From JAIVJZ01 sp035296385 (GTDB taxonomy: Bacteria > Acidobacteriota > Blastocatellia > Pyrinomonadales > Pyrinomonadaceae): a stretch of 34,660 bases of DNA. The DNA lies in assembly GCA_035296385.1 (NCBI GenBank), contig DATHBB010000006.1, positions 1 to 34,660 on the forward strand, written 5' to 3'. The notes under the pieces were generated by a model. It did not search any database and was not told the DNA's origin. It saw only the letters and a program-made list of their open reading frames with translations. Both the position numbers and the translations under genes were made by a program. Shown piece after piece: positions 7,516 to 16,053 of the stretch (position 1 is the stretch's first letter; every line of letters begins with the position of its first letter).

Positions 7516-10296
7516 TTACCGGCTAACCTGATTGCCGTCCGCGTCGAGGCGTATGACTTCGCCCATGTTCAGTTCGCGTATGCCCGTTTCGATCTTGCTT
7601 AAATCGCCGATGACGATCCAGACGAGTTCGTTGGGGCGCACGAACTTCTTCGCCGCCGCGCCGAGTTGCGCTTCGCTGAGCGTGCGTAGATTTTTTGAGT
7701 AGTTCGCCCAGTAGTCGGCGGGCAGATTCAGATTGATTTGAGAAATCGCCGCCGCTTCGAGCGCCGAAATGGTCTCAAACCTCCCCGCGAGGCGCGAAGT
7801 CATGTTGCGCATGATGCTCGCGAATTCTTCGCCGCCCACGGGTCGCGCGCCCGCGACATCGTTAATTTCTTTCACCACTTCGACGATTGATTCTTTGGTC
7901 TTGTCGGTCTGCACGGGCGCGACGACGACGAACGTGCGCTGCCCGCGCACGGAGGTTACTTGCCCGCTCGCGCCGTAGCTCCAGTGTTTGTCGAGACGCA
8001 AATTGCGATTGAGACGCGACGTTGCCATGCCGCCGAAGTTTTGCATCAAGGGTTCGAGCGCGAGGTCTTCCGGCTGTCCGCTCGTTTCCGAAACGTGCGC
8101 GGCGACGATGGTTGATTGCGGGGCGTTCGGTTTGTCGATCAGGTAAATCTTCTTGCCCTGAGTGCGTGCGACCGTGCCGAGATTTTTTCGCGGCGCGTTG
8201 CCCTGCTGCCAGCCGCCGAGAGTTTCTTCGAGCAGGGGCAAAACTTTGTCGAGCGTGGTGTCGCCCGTGACGATGACGGTGGCGCTCGCCGGTTTGAACC
8301 AGTCGGCGTGCCATTTCACCAGGTCTTCGCGCGAGATGGTTTCGACCGTTTTTTCAAAACCCGACGCGGGCTTGCCGTAAGCGTGACCCGCGCCGTAGAT
8401 GACGGCGGGCAGGATGCGCTGCGCGAGCGCGTTCGGGTTCGCCTTCTCCTGACCGATCTGCGCGATGCGGCGCTGCTTTTGAATCAAAAACTTGTCGGCG
8501 GGAAACGAAGGGTTCAACACGACATCGGCCAGAACAGCGAGCGACGGGCGCAAATTTTCAGCCGTCGCCAGCAAGCGCACGAACGACAGATCGAGCGAGC
8601 TTCCGGTGAACAGAGTCGCGCCGAGCATGTCCAACTCTTTTTCGATCTGGAAAGCGTCGCGCGTCTTCGTGCCTTCGTCCATCAGATCGAGCGCGAGCGT
8701 GGCGACGCCCGCCTTGTCGGGCGTGTCGGAAGACGAACCGGCGTCGAGCGCGAGCGCGACGTTCACAATCGGCGTGGCGTGGCGTTCGAGCAGGAGGACG
8801 TTCAGGCCGTTCTTGAGTTTGGCGCGTTGCAGGGCGGGGAATTTAACGTCGGGCGCGGCGCCGAGCGGCGGCAGGATTTTGCGATCAACGTCGGACTTTC
8901 CCGCCGCGAGTCGCGGAAACGGTTTGACCGTCATCGTGTAATGGTTCGCGCGCAGCCAGCGGTTCGCAGCCGATTTAACATCGGCGGGCGTCGCGTTCGC
9001 CATCGCTTCGAGGCGCTGCAGGTAAAAGTCGGGCGTGGCACCGTAGGTCATGCTCTCGGCGAGAATGTCGGAGCGCCCACCGAAGCCGCCGAGCCGCTCC
9101 GCGCCGCGCAGAAAATTGGCGAGGTTGACGTTCTTCATGCGCCGCAACTCTTCTTCGCTCGCGCCCTGTTCGAGCATCTCGCCGAGCACGGCGTCGATGT
9201 CGCGCTCGACATCCGACGGATTCGCTTCGGGTTTGACCGATGCGATGATGAAGAAAGTGCTGCCGAGTTCGCTCTCGAACACCGCCGCGCGAACGTCGGT
9301 CGCCGTCTTTTTGTCGTAAACCAGACGGCGCGCGAGACGCGAATCTTTCGAGTTTGCCAGCACGTCCGCGAACAGACTCAAGTGCTGCGTCTCCGCGTCG
9401 CGCCACGCGGGCGCGTGATAGACGCGATAGATGCGCGCCTGCGGCACGCGGTCCTGCATCTCGTCGCGGATGTTGCGGTCGAGCGTGGGAATCCATTTTT
9501 CGGTGCGCTGCAAGGCAGGCCCCGGCGGGATGCCGCCGAAATACTTCTTGACGAGTTCGAGCGCGCGTTCGGGCGTGATGTCGCCCGCGAGCGAAATCAC
9601 CGCGTTGTTCGGCCCGTAATAAGTTTTGTACCATTCCTTCACGTCTTCGAGCGTGGCCGCGTTCAGGTCGTCCATCGAGCCGATGGTTGACCACGAATAG
9701 GGGTGCGAATAGGGGTACATCTTCTGGCTGATCTCGTCGAACACGCGACCGTAAGGCTGATTCTCCCCCTGCCGTTTTTCGTTCTGCACGACGCCGCGCT
9801 CGCGTTCGAGCATCTCCTTCGAGATGTAGTTGGCGAGGAAGCCCATGCGGTCGGCTTCGAGGTAGAGCGTGCGTTCGAGCGCGGAGACGGGAACGTCTTC
9901 AAAGAAGTTGGTGCGGTCGCTGTCGGTCGTGCCGTTGCGGTTGTTCGCGCCGAGGTCGTCCATCGCCTCGCGGAAACCGTGCGGATAATTTTCCGAGCCG
10001 TTAAAAAAGAAGTGCTCGAAGAGATGCGCGAATCCGGTCTTGCCGCGCTTCTCGTTGCGCGACCCGACGTGATACCACAAGTTTACGCCGACAATCGGCA
10101 CGCTGTGGTCTTCGTGAACGATGAGCGTCAAACCGTTTTCGAGCACAAACTTTTTATGCTGGATGGCGTAACGAGCGAGGTCGAACTGATTGGTATGTGA
10201 TCTGCTGTTTGTTTGCTGCGCTGTCGCCTGCAACGGCGCAAGTAGAAGGATGTTTGAAAGTAAAAGGACGAAGGCTAAGAGCAATTTACGTTTCAT
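7516..10296 (-). CDS. M16 family zinc metallopeptidase, both halves fused, exported
   Basis: M16 peptidases (pitrilysin/processing-peptidase family) use an inverted HxxEH motif. After a signal peptide (LLLAFVLLLSNILLLAPLQA, then TAQQ) the N-terminal half carries His91-Leu-Phe-Glu94-His95 (HLFEHFFFNG). Glu166 and Glu173 follow in ERGVVQNEK, at the pitrilysin spacing. The second half (from about residue 480) has the M16 fold but no HxxEH (LALDLMDEG), as expected for the non-catalytic half that closes the chamber. Many bacteria encode the halves as two genes; here they are one 926-residue chain. AGGAG lies 7 nt before ATG 10296. It is probably cotranscribed with the TPR gene 33 nt upstream. The likely role is periplasmic degradation of short unfolded peptides. 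Confidence 0.93.
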   Translation of the reverse strand: MKRKLLLAFVLLLSNILLLAPLQATAQQTNSRSHTNQFDLARYAIQHKKFVLENGLTLIVHEDHSVPIVGVNLWYHVGSRNEKRGKTGFAHLFEHFFFNGSENYPHGFREAMDDLGANNRNGTTDSDRTNFFEDVPVSALERTLYLEADRMGFLANYISKEMLERERGVVQNEKRQGENQPYGRVFDEISQKMYPYSHPYSWSTIGSMDDLNAATLEDVKEWYKTYYGPNNAVISLAGDITPERALELVKKYFGGIPPGPALQRTEKWIPTLDRNIRDEMQDRVPQARIYRVYHAPAWRDAETQHLSLFADVLANSKDSRLARRLVYDKKTATDVRAAVFESELGSTFFIIASVKPEANPSDVERDIDAVLGEMLEQGASEEELRRMKNVNLANFLRGAERLGGFGGRSDILAESMTYGATPDFYLQRLEAMANATPADVKSAANRWLRANHYTMTVKPFPRLAAGKSDVDRKILPPLGAAPDVKFPALQRAKLKNGLNVLLLERHATPIVNVALALDAGSSSDTPDKAGVATLALDLMDEGTKTRDAFQIEKELDMLGATLFTGSSLDLSFVRLLATAENLRPSLAVLADVVLNPSFPADKFLIQKQRRIAQIGQEKANPNALAQRILPAVIYGAGHAYGKPASGFEKTVETISREDLVKWHADWFKPASATVIVTGDTTLDKVLPLLEETLGGWQQGNAPRKNLGTVARTQGKKIYLIDKPNAPQSTIVAAHVSETSGQPEDLALEPLMQNFGGMATSRLNRNLRLDKHWSYGASGQVTSVRGQRTFVVVAPVQTDKTKESIVEVVKEINDVAGARPVGGEEFASIMRNMTSRLAGRFETISALEAAAISQINLNLPADYWANYSKNLRTLSEAQLGAAAKKFVRPNELVWIVIGDLSKIETGIRELNMGEVIRLDADGNQVSR

Positions 10297-10329
10297 GCGT
10301 TTCTCCTGAGATGACTTGCAGATAGTGAT

Positions 10330-10830
10330 TTAGTTGAGCCGCGCTTGCAGGCGGCGCAGGGCTTTCAGAGCGCCCGTGAAGCCGGGGGCTTCGCGGAGCG
10401 CGAGGCCGTAATGGCGCGCGGCGAGCAGGTGTTGGCCGCGCTGCTCGTAGACGCGCCCCAGATTGAAATGCGGGAAGGCGTAGGACTCGTAGCGCGGCGC
10501 AGCGAGCGCGCGGCGGAACCATCGCACGCAGTTGTAGAGATCACCTTTGGCAATCAGATAGCTGCCGATGTCGTTGTAAGGGTTGCCGAAGGTGGGGTCA
10601 ACGCGGATGGCTTCGAGGCAGGCATCAATCGCCTCGTCGTAGCGTTCCTGAAAACTGTAAACCCAACCGAGAAACGTGTGCGCCTCGGCGGTCGGGTAAG
10701 CGGCGATGGAACGCCTGTACAACTCGATGGCTTCCGGGTAAGCCTCCGCCTGCTGCGCCTCATACGCGCGCCGGAACAACTCCACCGCCTCGCGCTTCGC
10801 CCCGCTCAATAAAGTGTCTTCGTCAAACAT
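10330..10830 (-). CDS. TPR-repeat protein
   Basis: The chain is almost entirely tetratricopeptide repeats: units around ELFRRAYEAQQAEAYPEAIE, AHTFLGWVYSFQERYDEAID, PYNDIGSYLIAKGDLYNCVR and PHFNLGRVYEQRGQHLLAAR. There is no signal peptide, so it is probably a cytoplasmic adaptor. The frame could begin at 10860, but those first ten residues would be encoded by repeat element A, so I take ATG 10830 (MFDEDTLLSG). No Shine-Dalgarno is visible. The neighbours are a 5'-nucleotidase upstream and an M16 peptidase 33 nt downstream on the same strand. The partner is unknown. Confidence 0.8.
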   Translation of the reverse strand: MFDEDTLLSGAKREAVELFRRAYEAQQAEAYPEAIELYRRSIAAYPTAEAHTFLGWVYSFQERYDEAIDACLEAIRVDPTFGNPYNDIGSYLIAKGDLYNCVRWFRRALAAPRYESYAFPHFNLGRVYEQRGQHLLAARHYGLALREAPGFTGALKALRRLQARLN

Positions 10831-10839
10831 AAGAGAGCA

Positions 10840-10921
10840 GTGACGAGTGACAAGTGACAAGTGACAAGTTAAAGGAAAACGTTTGTCTTTAACTTGTCAC
10901 CTGTCACTCATCACTTGTCAC
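10840..10921. repeat. Heptad inverted-repeat element A
   Basis: Each arm is 35 nt, made of five phased 7-nt units. The left arm (10840-10874) reads GTGACGA, GTGACAA three times, GTTAAAG. The right arm (10887-10921) is its reverse complement with 4 differences, and the loop is 12 nt. The right arm encodes the last codons and stop of the 5'-nucleotidase gene. The left arm abuts the TPR gene start. It is the same family as element B. Confidence 0.93.
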
Positions 10922-12479
10922 TCCTTTGGATACGCGCGTCGGTCTGCGGGCTGATCTCGCCTGCGGCGGAGATGATGTTCATGAGCATGGCCGGTTCGAC
11001 CTGCGCCTCTTCGGGTTTGAGCAGGAGGCGCGCGCCCTTGAACATCGTGTAGCCGTCGCCGCCGCCGAGTACGTAGGTGTTGACGGCGAGCGTGTAGGTC
11101 TTCGCAGGGTCGAGCGGCGCGCCGCCGACGGTCACGTTCGTCACGCGTGAACCGGAAGCGAGTCGCCCGTCGTAGGTGAAACGCAGTCCCGAGACTTGCG
11201 GGAACAACCCCGCCTCGCGCTCCTCGCGTACGCGGCTGACGCCGTGTTCGAGCGCGGCGCGCAGGGTTGCGCCCGTCACTTCTATCTTCACGACGGGGTT
11301 CTCGAACGGGAGTATGGAGAGCACGTCGCGTTTCGTGAGCGCGCCGGGGCCGTAGGTGGTGTTTGAACGGATCGAGCCGCCGTTTAAGATCGCCGCGTCC
11401 GCGTTCGCGTACTTGCGGTAGGCGTCGGCGATGAACGAGCCGAGGTTCGTCTCGCGCGAGCGGTTCGTCTCCTGCCGCGCGTCGAGTTCGACGGTCGTGC
11501 GACCGACGGGCAGATCGAGTTCCGCAGACAGTTTCTTCTCGTATTCGGCGATGACGGCGGCGGCCTGCGCGTCGTCGGCCACCTCTTCGGTGACGGGGAT
11601 GATCTCCCAATCTACGCTTTCGAGTTCGCCGTTGCGACTATAGATGTTGAGATCGATGCGACCGAGATTGCGCCCGTCCGAACCCATCTTGAAGATCGGC
11701 GTGCGCCCCGAAAGCGATTGCAGCACGGTGTGTTCGTGGCCGCCGATGATCACGTCTATGTCGGGGGCGCAGCGCGCGAGCCGCTTGTCGTTCTCGATGG
11801 TGAGATGCGTGATGGCGACGATGGTGCGCGCGCCGCGCGTGCGCAGTTGCCGCGTCATCTCGCGCGCCGTTTGGCACGGGTCGCGAAACTCCACGTCGGG
11901 GCCGGGCGAAGAGGTTTGCTTCGTGTCCGTCGTGATCAGGCCGAAGAGGCCGACTTTGACGCCTCCGAATTCGCGCACGACGAAAGGCGGCATGTCGCCG
12001 AAGAGTTTGCCGGTCTTGCGGTCGAAGACGTTCGAGCCGAGCCATGTGAATTTCGACTCACGCATGCGCTCGCGCAAGACGGCGTCGCCGAAGTCGAATT
12101 CGTGATTGCCGAGCGCGGCGTAGTCGAGTCCGGTGGCGTTCCACGCGGCGATCATCTGTCGGCCTTTGAAGATGTTCGAGGCGACGGAAGGGCCGAGCGT
12201 GTCGCCCGCGAGCAGGTAGAGCGTGTGCGGCGATTCGGCCAGAACTTTTTTCCTGAGCGTCGCGAGGCGCGCCAGTCCGCCGCGCTTGCCTTTATCCACG
12301 GGCGAAATCTGGTACACGTCGTTGACTTGCAGAAGCGTCACGCGGACGGTCGCGCCTGCTGCTTCCTGCGCCGCACCGTTTTGCGCAAAGGTGGGGACGG
12401 CGGCGCTGTAGAGCGTGAGGACGAACGCGAATAGTATTAGCGTCTGTCGTCGGGCGCGTAAGTAACGGGAAAGCAGCAT
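10911..12479 (-). CDS. Exported bifunctional metallophosphatase / 5'-nucleotidase
   Basis: The family hydrolyses nucleotide monophosphates or related phosphoesters in the envelope. An N-terminal calcineurin-like domain shows NDVYQI (Asp54), AGDTLGPS (Asp93), GNHEFDFG (Asn125-His126) and GGHEHT. The first motif has DxY where UshA-type enzymes have DxH. The C-terminal domain shows NGGSIRSN and GGDGYTMF, the nucleotide-binding motifs. I chose ATG 12479 because it gives a proper signal peptide (LILFAFVLTLYSAAVPTFAQ); the frame extends upstream to 12629 with no signal-like sequence. AAGGAG lies 13-14 nt upstream. The last codons (SDK and stop) lie within repeat element A. It heads a minus-strand run with the TPR and M16 genes. 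Confidence 0.88.
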   Translation of the reverse strand: MLLSRYLRARRQTLILFAFVLTLYSAAVPTFAQNGAAQEAAGATVRVTLLQVNDVYQISPVDKGKRGGLARLATLRKKVLAESPHTLYLLAGDTLGPSVASNIFKGRQMIAAWNATGLDYAALGNHEFDFGDAVLRERMRESKFTWLGSNVFDRKTGKLFGDMPPFVVREFGGVKVGLFGLITTDTKQTSSPGPDVEFRDPCQTAREMTRQLRTRGARTIVAITHLTIENDKRLARCAPDIDVIIGGHEHTVLQSLSGRTPIFKMGSDGRNLGRIDLNIYSRNGELESVDWEIIPVTEEVADDAQAAAVIAEYEKKLSAELDLPVGRTTVELDARQETNRSRETNLGSFIADAYRKYANADAAILNGGSIRSNTTYGPGALTKRDVLSILPFENPVVKIEVTGATLRAALEHGVSRVREEREAGLFPQVSGLRFTYDGRLASGSRVTNVTVGGAPLDPAKTYTLAVNTYVLGGGDGYTMFKGARLLLKPEEAQVEPAMLMNIISAAGEISPQTDARIQRSDK

Positions 12480-12601
12480 GCGAAGTTTTATTCTCCTTGA
12501 AAGACAGTTATGAATTCGTAGTTTAACTTTTCCAACCGGCGCGCCCTTGTTTCTCGAACGCGAGCGGGGAGCACAGTTAGGTTGCGCCGAAGTGCTTGAA
12601 T

Positions 12602-12624
12602 TATACTCGCCCCGCACGGGGCGC
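12602..12624 (+). promoter_or_regulatory. Possible -10 and 5'-leader hairpin upstream of aminopeptidase
   Basis: TATACT (12602-12607) is a good -10, but no -35 sits at 16-18 nt; TTGCGC is only 14 nt away. It is followed by a perfect small hairpin, CGCCCC-GCAC-GGGGCG (12609-12624). It is about 50 nt upstream of ATG 12675. Confidence 0.25.
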
Positions 12625-12674
12625 GCCACACGCGATAATTTCAGCGCGCCGCATGTCTCAAGAGATCATTTCGC

Positions 12675-14216
12675 ATGCAGCCATCAAGCAGACTTCAAGT
12701 TGAACTCGCCGCCGCCCCGTCCGCGACCGACACGACGATTGACGCCACAGCCTTTTGCATCTTCGCGGACGAACCGCGCCTCTCAAACGCTTCCGCTCAA
12801 GACGACGACGCCGCGCGCCGCACGCTCGAAGATTTGTTGCACGCGGGCGAGTTCAAAGGTGAAGAAGACGACGCCGCGTTGATACACATCTCCGGCGCGG
12901 CGGGCGCAGAAGAAAGAAGAGGCGGCGGACGCGTGTTGCTCGTAGGTCTCGGCAGGCGCGCGGATTTCGATACGGCGGCACTGCGTCGTGCTGCGAGTAT
13001 CGCGGTGCGCCGTGCGCGTGAGGCGCGCGTGCGTCATCTACAGTTCATGCTGCCCGATGCAGGTGTCTGCGGCGACGCGGCGCAACTCGTGCGTGCTGCC
13101 GCCGAAGGCGCGCATCTGGGCTTCTACGAAAACGACTTTTATCAAAAGCGCGACGCGGAAGACGCGCCCGTGCTCGAACGATTCACCATCGCCACCGCCC
13201 GCAATGCGATGCGCGATGCGAGCAACGAAGTGCGCGTTGTGCTGGAACGCGCGCGCATCGTCGCGGAAGCGGCGAACTGGGCGCGCTCTCTGGCTGACGA
13301 ACCCGGCGCGAGTTTGCCGCCGCGCGAGTTTGCGCGCCGCGCCGCAGAGATGGCCGCAGAGTTCGGCCTCTCGGTCGAGACGCTCGAAGCCGGTGAGATA
13401 CGCGCGCGCGGCATGGGCGGCTTGTGGGGCGTCGGGCAAGGTTCGGACGAGCCGCCCGCGCTCATCGTCGTGCGCTACGAGCCGGAAGGCATGAGCGACG
13501 CGGACGAACTGTGGGCGTTCGTCGGTAAGGGCATCACGTTCGACACGGGCGGCATCTCGCTCAAGCCTGCGGAGCGTATGGAAGAGATGAAGTCGGACAT
13601 GGCGGGCGGCGCGGCGGCGCTCGGCGCTCTGCGCGCGATTACCGAATTGAAGTTGCGTCGTCGCGTCGTCGCCGTCGTGCCGTCGGCGGAGAACATGCCT
13701 TCGGGGCGCGCGCTCAAACCCGGCGACATCGTGCGCACGCTCGCGGGCTACACCATCGAAGTCGTGGACACGGACGCCGAAGGCCGCCTCGTGCTCGTTG
13801 ACGGCATCGCCTACGCTCGCTCGCTCGGCGCAACGCGCATCGTTGACCTCGCCACGCTGACCGGCTCGATCATCGTCGCGCTCGGCGACCACCGCACAGG
13901 ACTTTTCGCGAACGACGACGAATGGGCGGCGCGCGTCACTCATGCTGCGGCGCGCGCTGGCGAACCCGTCTGGCGCATGCCCCTCGGCGACGACTACAAG
14001 AAGCGCATCGAAAGTCCCATCGCCGATTTCAAGAACTACGGCGGACGCCCCGACGCCACCGCCGCCGCGCTGCTCCTCAGCAAGTTCGCCGCCGACACGC
14101 CCTGGGTGCACCTCGACATCGCCGCCACTTCATGGCACGAAGAGACGCAGCCGCACGCGCCCGCCGGAGCGACCGGCACGGGCGTGCGCACGTTAGTCGA
14201 ACTCGCGGGCGGTTAG
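12675..14216 (+). CDS. pepA: Leucyl aminopeptidase (M17)
   Basis: A cytosolic two-metal aminopeptidase that removes N-terminal residues from peptides. Every key residue of bovine lens leucine aminopeptidase is found at a constant offset of +35: Lys285, Asp290 (GKGITFDTGG), Lys297, Asp308 (MKSDMAGG), Asp367, Glu369 and Arg371 (DTDAEGRL). The N-terminal ~170 residues form the macro-like domain typical of the family; the C-terminal domain is complete at 513 residues. There is no signal peptide. ATG 12675 lacks a strong ribosome binding site but gives the expected length. Divergent from the 5'-nucleotidase gene; the SDR follows on the same strand after element G. The symbol pepA is by family; hexamer formation is inferred. 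Confidence 0.95.
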   Translation: MQPSSRLQVELAAAPSATDTTIDATAFCIFADEPRLSNASAQDDDAARRTLEDLLHAGEFKGEEDDAALIHISGAAGAEERRGGGRVLLVGLGRRADFDTAALRRAASIAVRRAREARVRHLQFMLPDAGVCGDAAQLVRAAAEGAHLGFYENDFYQKRDAEDAPVLERFTIATARNAMRDASNEVRVVLERARIVAEAANWARSLADEPGASLPPREFARRAAEMAAEFGLSVETLEAGEIRARGMGGLWGVGQGSDEPPALIVVRYEPEGMSDADELWAFVGKGITFDTGGISLKPAERMEEMKSDMAGGAAALGALRAITELKLRRRVVAVVPSAENMPSGRALKPGDIVRTLAGYTIEVVDTDAEGRLVLVDGIAYARSLGATRIVDLATLTGSIIVALGDHRTGLFANDDEWAARVTHAAARAGEPVWRMPLGDDYKKRIESPIADFKNYGGRPDATAAALLLSKFAADTPWVHLDIAATSWHEETQPHAPAGATGTGVRTLVELAGG

Positions 14217-14259
14217 TTTAATGTCGGATTGAGTGTTGATTAATCTCAATTCACTACCG

Positions 14260-14374
14260 CAGACACGGAGCACATGGAGGATGCACGGAGGAAAGACAAA
14301 CTGAAATTGAGTTTGCTAATTTGAAATCTGTTATAGCTTTTCTCTGTGCCGCCTCCGTGTTCTCTGTGTCTCTG
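14260..14374. repeat. Inverted-repeat element G
   Basis: Left arm 14260-14293 (words ACACGGAG, CATGGAGG, GCACGGAGG) faces an imperfect reverse complement at 14339-14374 (CCTCCGTG, TCTCTGTG). The 45-nt centre is AT-rich. Unlike A-D the units are not phased at 7 nt. It lies between two co-directional genes and ends 16 nt before the SDR start. Confidence 0.75.
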
Positions 14375-14390
14375 CGCTGAATGCTTTTTT

Positions 14391-15464
14391 ATGTTGTCTC
14401 AAGAAACGATTTTTCTCACAGGCTTCCCCGGCTTCATCGCCGCGCGCCTGATCAAAGAACTGGCGCGCGGAGGCGCGCGGTTTCTGTTGCTGGTGCAGCC
14501 CGCGTTCGTAGAGAAAGCGCGAAATGAAGTCGCACGTTTGGCGGAGGAGACGGGCGGGGGAGCGGGGCGTTTTCAGATCGTCGAGGGCGACATCACGCGC
14601 GCGCGTCTCGGGATGAATGAAGCGGAGTTTGAACGCGCGCGCGCCGAGACGACGCTGCTTTTTCATCTGGCGGCGATTTATGATCTCGGCGTGCAACGCG
14701 AACTCGCGATGCGCGTCAACGTAGAGGGCACGCGTAACGTCAACGAGTTCGCGCGCGCGTGCCTGCGCCTCGGTCGCTATCATTACGTTTCGACCTGCTA
14801 CGTCGCGGGCTTGCGCGCCGGAGTGATCCGCGAGGACGAGTTGGAGCACGCGGCGGGCTTTCGTAATTTTTACGAGGAGACGAAATATCTCGCGGAGTTG
14901 GAAGTCGAAAAGTTAAAGTCGGAGTTGGCTGTGACGATTCATCGCCCGTCGGTCGTGTGCGGCGATTCGCGTACGGGCGAGACGGCGAAGTACGACGGCG
15001 TCTATTACCTCATCAAGTACCTGCGCATGTGGCCGCAGGTTTTGTCGCTCGTGAACATCGGGAATTGGGACGTGCGTTTGAACATCGTGCCGGTTGATTT
15101 CGTCGTCGAGGCGATGGCGGCGCTCGCCGCGGACGAGCGCGCGGCGGGGGCGACGGTGCAACTGGCAGACCCGCGCCCGCTCACCACGGGAGAGTTGTTC
15201 GAGGCGGTTGCCGGAGCGCTCGTGGCTGGGCGCTCGTCGCGCATCAAGCTGCCGAAAAGCGTGGTGCGCGCGTCGCTCTCTCTGCCTTTCTCCGAGAAGT
15301 TGACGAAACTGCCGCACGTCGGCGTGCCCTATTTCTTCCTCAACCAGACCTACGACACGAGCCGCGCCGACGCATTGCTCGCGCCGCACGGCATCTCCTG
15401 CCCGCCGTTCGCTTCTTACGTCGCCGCGCTCGTAGATTACGTCGCGCGCCACCCGAAGTTGTGA
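14391..15464 (+). CDS. Extended SDR, thioester-reductase-like NAD(P)-binding protein
   Basis: An N-terminal Rossmann nucleotide-binding motif, TGFPGFIA, begins about residue 10. The catalytic pair of extended SDRs is visible as Tyr161 and Lys165 (YEETK), with STCYVAG as the usual Ser-containing strand before it. The overall pattern resembles the NAD-binding-4 / male-sterility group, which includes acyl-thioester reductases and related epimerases. No carrier or adenylation domain is attached. The frame is open back to 14346, but that part is encoded by repeat element G, so ATG 14391 (MLSQETIFLTG) is preferred although it lacks a Shine-Dalgarno. The length of 357 residues is normal. The substrate cannot be assigned. 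Confidence 0.82.
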   Translation: MLSQETIFLTGFPGFIAARLIKELARGGARFLLLVQPAFVEKARNEVARLAEETGGGAGRFQIVEGDITRARLGMNEAEFERARAETTLLFHLAAIYDLGVQRELAMRVNVEGTRNVNEFARACLRLGRYHYVSTCYVAGLRAGVIREDELEHAAGFRNFYEETKYLAELEVEKLKSELAVTIHRPSVVCGDSRTGETAKYDGVYYLIKYLRMWPQVLSLVNIGNWDVRLNIVPVDFVVEAMAALAADERAAGATVQLADPRPLTTGELFEAVAGALVAGRSSRIKLPKSVVRASLSLPFSEKLTKLPHVGVPYFFLNQTYDTSRADALLAPHGISCPPFASYVAALVDYVARHPKL

Positions 15465-15492
15465 AGGTCGAATGTGCGCCCGCCGCCCGCGC

Positions 15493-15526
15493 TTGACAGG
15501 TTCGCGATTTAGAATTATTCTAAATC
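15493..15526 (+). promoter_or_regulatory. perR promoter with overlapping PerR box
   Basis: TTGACA (15493-15498), a 17-nt spacer and TATTCT (15516-15521) form a good promoter. A perfect 21-bp palindrome (15506-15526) covers the -10. Its core TTAGAATTATTCTAA (15509-15523) is a 7-1-7 inverted repeat of PerR type. Repressor binding would block RNA polymerase, which points to autoregulation. The predicted transcript start is only ~12 nt before the ATG. Confidence 0.85.
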
Positions 15527-15539
15527 CACTTTAACAATC

Positions 15540-15971
15540 ATGGATTCAGGCAAGGAAAAAGAGGGTGGCGGGGCGTTGACCCCGCAGCGGCAGGCCGTGC
15601 TGCGGGTGGTGCGCGAGAGCGAAGAACACCTGACGGCGGCGGAGATTTTCACGCGGGCGCAAAAGCTCCTGCCGAAGATCAGCTACGCGACCGTCTATAA
15701 CTCGCTGCGCTACCTGAAAGAGACGGGGCTGCTCGGCGAGATCACGTTCGGCAACGCGGCGAGCCGCTACGACCGCGAGACGGCGCGCCACGACCACGCC
15801 ATCTGCACCGCCTGCGGCAAACTGCTCGATTTCGACCTGGCCGAGACCGTGAGCTTGATGAAGGCCGCCGCGCGCCGCTCGCGCTTCAAACCCGAATCTA
15901 TACACCTGACGCTCGTGGGCTTGTGCCCCGATTGCAGCGACAAGCCCGACGGCAAGCGTCGGAAGCGTTGA
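15540..15971 (+). CDS. perR: PerR-type peroxide-sensing Fur-family repressor
   Basis: PerR senses hydrogen peroxide by iron-catalysed oxidation of its metal-binding histidines and then releases its operators. An N-terminal winged helix is followed by the regulatory metal site. With a constant offset of -7 from Bacillus PerR, all five ligands are present: His30, Asp78, His84, His86 and Asp97. Asp at 97, rather than Glu, is characteristic of PerR over Fur. The structural zinc site is Cys89/Cys92 and Cys129/Cys132. ATG 15540 has no Shine-Dalgarno and a very short predicted leader. A perfect PerR box overlaps its promoter. The peroxiredoxin and thioredoxin-like genes downstream are the expected targets. 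Confidence 0.95.
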   Translation: MDSGKEKEGGGALTPQRQAVLRVVRESEEHLTAAEIFTRAQKLLPKISYATVYNSLRYLKETGLLGEITFGNAASRYDRETARHDHAICTACGKLLDFDLAETVSLMKAAARRSRFKPESIHLTLVGLCPDCSDKPDGKRRKR

Positions 15972-16053
15972 CATCACGGGAGCGTGACGCACGAAGCTCT
16001 ACGGAGGCGCGCGCGCGCAATTGTTGGAAATTTTATGAGGGAGAAAAAGTAGA

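Noticed and set aside
8116..9690. Long rightward open frame (524 codons) antisense to the M16 gene
   Set aside because: Its product is Arg/Ala/Val-rich with no domain. It mirrors the codon bias of the real M16 gene, which has catalytic motifs in frame.
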